Below, one piece after another: positions 18,295-20,785 of a stretch of DNA of 20,785 nt. Origin of the DNA: Silene noctiflora (lineage: Eukaryota > Streptophyta > Magnoliopsida > Caryophyllales > Caryophyllaceae). The stretch is taken from positions 1-20,785 of the forward strand of contig VHZZ01022740.1 in assembly GCA_009801015.1 (NCBI GenBank). Reading direction: 5' to 3'. How positions within the stretch are numbered: position 1 is the first letter of the stretch; each line of letters opens with the position of its first letter. Both the position numbers and the translations under genes were made by a program. The notes under the pieces were generated by a model, which worked only from the letters and a program-made list of their open reading frames with translations, was not told where the DNA came from and made no database searches.

Positions 18295-19533
18295 ATGTCT
18301 CCTCCCAAACCTCTCCTACTCCTCCTCATCCTAACCATAGCTACAACCCTATCCTCCGCCCACAACATTACTCAAATCCTAGAATCGGACCCGAACCTAT
18401 CTCAATTCAACAGTTACCTAACCCGAACCAAACTCGCCGACGAAATCAACTCCCGTCAAACAATCACAGTCCTCGCCATCCCAAACTCCGCCATTTCTCC
18501 GCTCTCTAACCTCTCCCTCGCAGCCGTAAAAAATACGCTTTCCCTCCATGTCGTCCTCGACTACTACGACGCTAAAAAACTCCACGACATCCAAGACGGA
18601 ACCGTCATAACCACGACTCTGTATCAAACTACTGGTCAAGCTAGCTCTTCCGTCGGTGAGCTTAATATCACCGACGCTAAAGGCGGAGCCGTTAAATTCG
18701 GCTCCGCTAAAGATGGCGCAAAGCTTGACTCTACTTATGTCAAACAAATTAAACAAATACCGTTCTCCTTGTCCGTTATTGAAATCACCGCTCCGATTCT
18801 TGTTCCGGAGTTGTTGACCGCAACTGATGAGGTCAATGTGACTGGAGTGTTGACCAAGGCAGGGTGCAAGACTTTTGCGGCGTTGCTTTCTAAAAGTGGA
18901 GTGTTGAAGAGGTATGAAGATCAGTTGAAGAGTGGAATTACTGTTTTCGCCCCGAACGATGAGGCGTTCAAGGCGAAAGGTGTGCCGGATCTTGATAAGC
19001 TCAGTAGTGCCGATGTTGTGTCGTTGTTGCAGTTCCACGCGCTTAGCTCGTACGCGCCGATTGGTACATTGAAGACGACGAAAGGAAGTTTGCAGACGCT
19101 CGCTCCTGCAGGGAAGTATGGACTCACCGCGTCGACAGCTGGCGACTCGGTGACACTCCATACCGGCGTCGATAGCTCGCGTATTGCGACAACACTTGTT
19201 GATGCGTCGCCGGTTGTGTTTTACAGTGTTGACAGTGTATTGTTGCCGGTTGCATTGTTCGGAATGTCGCCAACTCCAGCTCCTGCTCCAGCTCCGGAGA
19301 GTGACGCGCCGACACCGTCACCAGATGCGGATACACCTACTCCATCGAAGGCGCCGGCAGCTTCTCCTCCTGCGCCGCCGTCGGACAATTCTCCAGCTGG
19401 TGAGCCGACGGCGGATTCGCCGGAGAAGGCGGCGGATGAGCACTCGAAGAAAAATGATGCGAGAGGAAGTGGTTCGTTGTTGAATGGTGTGGTTTTGTCA
19501 GTGGCATTTGGTGTGATTTCTTTGATGTTTTAG
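18295..19533 (+). CDS. FLA: Fasciclin-like arabinogalactan protein with two FAS1 domains and GPI signal (FLA8/FLA10-like, 412 aa)
   Basis: FLAs are secreted, heavily glycosylated adhesion proteins held on the outer plasma membrane by a GPI anchor. The gene is one exon, as is usual for FLAs. It has a signal peptide at 1-22 (Leu/Ile-rich, cleaved before HNITQ) and FAS1 domain 1 at about 24-165, with TITVLAIPNSA (56-66) and LHVVLDYY (84-91). FAS1 domain 2 covers about 180-322, with GITVFAPNDEAF (214-225) and FHALSSY (247-253). An Ala/Pro/Ser/Thr-rich arabinogalactan region (about 325-375) has AP, SP and TP pairs. A hydrophobic tail (about 394-412) follows the likely anchor site in ARGSGS. N-glycosylation sequons are at N24, N72, N124 and N181. 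The second domain resembles the FLA8/FLA10 type (VFAPNDEAFKAKGVPDL). Length is normal and nothing is broken. Base use flips mid-gene: the first half is C/A-rich on the coding strand and the second half G/T-rich. Which FLA number it matches is uncertain. Confidence 0.93.
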   Translation: MSPPKPLLLLLILTIATTLSSAHNITQILESDPNLSQFNSYLTRTKLADEINSRQTITVLAIPNSAISPLSNLSLAAVKNTLSLHVVLDYYDAKKLHDIQDGTVITTTLYQTTGQASSSVGELNITDAKGGAVKFGSAKDGAKLDSTYVKQIKQIPFSLSVIEITAPILVPELLTATDEVNVTGVLTKAGCKTFAALLSKSGVLKRYEDQLKSGITVFAPNDEAFKAKGVPDLDKLSSADVVSLLQFHALSSYAPIGTLKTTKGSLQTLAPAGKYGLTASTAGDSVTLHTGVDSSRIATTLVDASPVVFYSVDSVLLPVALFGMSPTPAPAPAPESDAPTPSPDADTPTPSKAPAASPPAPPSDNSPAGEPTADSPEKAADEHSKKNDARGSGSLLNGVVLSVAFGVISLMF

Positions 19534-20700
19534 GGGTAGTTTCGTCACTTGATTTGTGTTTTATTTATTTATGTTAATTATTTATGTTAAATGTTAATTG
19601 TTTGGATTTGAAATTGAGCACAGTGGAGAGGAATGTGTAGTTGGACCCGATGTTTGACGAGGAAAGACGTTGTCAGAGTGTGAGATACTGTGATTAATTT
19701 ATTTAATCAGTGTTATTATGGGTGCTTTAATTGTAACTCGAATGATTTATGAGAGACGGTTTTACATAAGCTTGTTACGTAACTTCTCAAATAAAGGAAG
19801 GTAATTAGCTTAAGAGAAGAGGAGAGACTATTTTGATATCTCAAGGTTATTTTAAACACAAATTTTTGTTTAGAACATAGATATCCGTCTCAAGCGAGAC
19901 TTACAGAGTTACTGGAGCTTCAATCATAATGAGAGTAAGTATTTTAGTCGTAATTGTTTAAGAAGTTGATGGTTCAGAATCACGTGAGTGACGGTTGCCT
20001 CGAAAAGATTTGTCGGTTTGTCAAGCAGTGCTTTACTGGCTAATGTTTAGTGAATGTCACGCGGACGTTGGCGCGTTATTAGGTGAAGAATATTGTTTAT
20101 TAGAGCAGTCCGTATTTAAGTTGGAGCATGGAGCGCATTCAAGTAGCTTAACGTGCTACACTTCTACACATGGATTAAATCCAATTGTTTTTAAACTAAT
20201 TATGCTTAACAATTTTAAAAAGAAGGGTGGTCTTATAGCACACATTGTTATGGGTGATATTTAACCTGTCACAAGTTTGTGATATTATATCCATTACAAG
20301 TGAGACCTATTGGTCTTATAACAACAATGTCATTGAAAAATTACTCATTCATTCCCAGCAATTCTTGAGTATGACAAATTGACGTACCGTCTTCTCTAAT
20401 TGATGACAATTTTGTGGCAAATATTGACCATTTTGAAAAAAATGGTGAAAAATGGTAATTTAGTAATAAAAAATAGTCATTATTTAAAGTTAAATGATCG
20501 TTATTTATGAAAAAATGATCACTTTTTTGTCCGCAGTCATAGACTAATTTTCATGTTTATTTTCACAATATATGTTTCTTGTTAGAGTGGTTTTAAATAT
20601 TCTAGCAACAATCACCCTAATTACCCGACATTTTATATGTTTTTCCAATGACTACAAAAAGTTTTTTTTCCAATAACAATCCTCGTAACCTACTGATAGG
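19534..20700. other. 3' region of the FLA gene and AT-rich intergenic sequence
   Basis: The first 70 bases after the stop are T-rich with repeated TTATTTATGTTAA words, probably the 3' untranslated region. Beyond that I see MITE-like end words (GAGAGACGG at about 19751, ATATCCGTCTCAAGCGAGAC at about 19880, CCTGTCACAAGTTTGTGATA at 20266) but no whole element. An 89-codon open frame at 19995-20264 has no recognised motif. Confidence 0.4.
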
Positions 20701-20785
20701 TGTCGTACCCTATGCAAAAATACCCTAGTACAACAAATAAATGTAGTATAAAGGGGTCGAATTCCACAGAGAAACGGTAGTTTTA
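20701..20785 (+). mobile_element. Possible start of an LTR retrotransposon, cut by the window edge
   Basis: The sequence turns sharply at TGTCGTACCC, a TG start, and contains AAGGGGTCGAATTCCACAGA (20752-20771), a phrase recognisable from the 5' ends of some plant Ty3/gypsy LTRs (Tat/Athila type). The rest lies outside the window, so the call rests on memory of that phrase. Confidence 0.4.

Noticed and set aside
18418-19161. 247-codon open frame on the minus strand within the FLA gene
   Set aside because: It is a shadow of the FLA coding sequence caused by codon composition, with no recognisable domain.
19995-20264. 89-codon frame downstream of the FLA gene
   Set aside because: No homology recognised, AT-rich setting, and its end overlaps MITE-like words. 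Support is too weak to call a gene.
1-20785. CRISPR arrays, bacterial operons, tRNA or rRNA genes
   Set aside because: None seen. The repeats present are transposon ends, LTRs, microsatellites and tandem units typical of a plant nuclear genome.

Overview
The window looks like nuclear DNA of a flowering plant, probably a eudicot. It has AT-rich introns with GT/AG borders, a gene with seven coding exons, an intronless fasciclin-like arabinogalactan protein gene, Ty3/gypsy chromovirus remains and many short inverted-repeat transposons. I cannot name the species. A Caryophyllales source is a weak guess from the style of the repeats. Scattered single N bases show a draft-quality consensus.

Layout. 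(1) 1-2666 is a nest of transposons. The right end of a hAT-like element (1-370) abuts the 3' end of a Ty3/gypsy chromovirus polyprotein (371-923), which is followed by its untranslated tail, polypurine tract and 3' LTR (1242-2544). That LTR in turn abuts the right end of a second hAT-like element (2545-2666). (2) 2667-4906 is intergenic. It holds one small MITE and two tandem diverged copies of an inverted-repeat element, the second interrupted by a Mutator-like MITE with a 9-bp target duplication. (3) 4907-11115 is an intact plant VMS1/ANKZF1 gene of seven coding exons and about 678 residues: C2H2 finger, VLRF1 release-factor-like domain, ankyrin repeats, VCP-interacting motif and C-terminal treble clef. 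Introns 1 and 4 carry MITEs. (4) 11116-12884 is intergenic plus the leader of the next gene, including three copies of a 31-bp repeat. (5) 12885-15928 is a TPR co-chaperone-like gene broken by a solo gypsy LTR (13221-14499, perfect 5-bp target duplication), a 1-bp frameshift and an in-frame stop. (6) 15929-18294 is intergenic with a cluster of related MITEs. (7) 18295-19533 is an intact fasciclin-like arabinogalactan protein gene (FLA8/FLA10-like) with two FAS1 domains and a GPI signal. (8) 19534-20785 is AT-rich intergenic sequence ending in what looks like the start of another LTR.

The genes do not form a functional unit. VMS1 acts in ribosome-associated quality control and Cdc48 biology. 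The FLA protein is a cell-surface glycoprotein. The TPR gene would have bound Hsp90/Hsp70 tails. I saw no new multi-gene system. The most informative observation is the solo LTR inside the TPR exon, because its excision in thought restores the frame exactly. After that come the layered transposon nest and the repeated palindromes kept in both copies of the LTR family.
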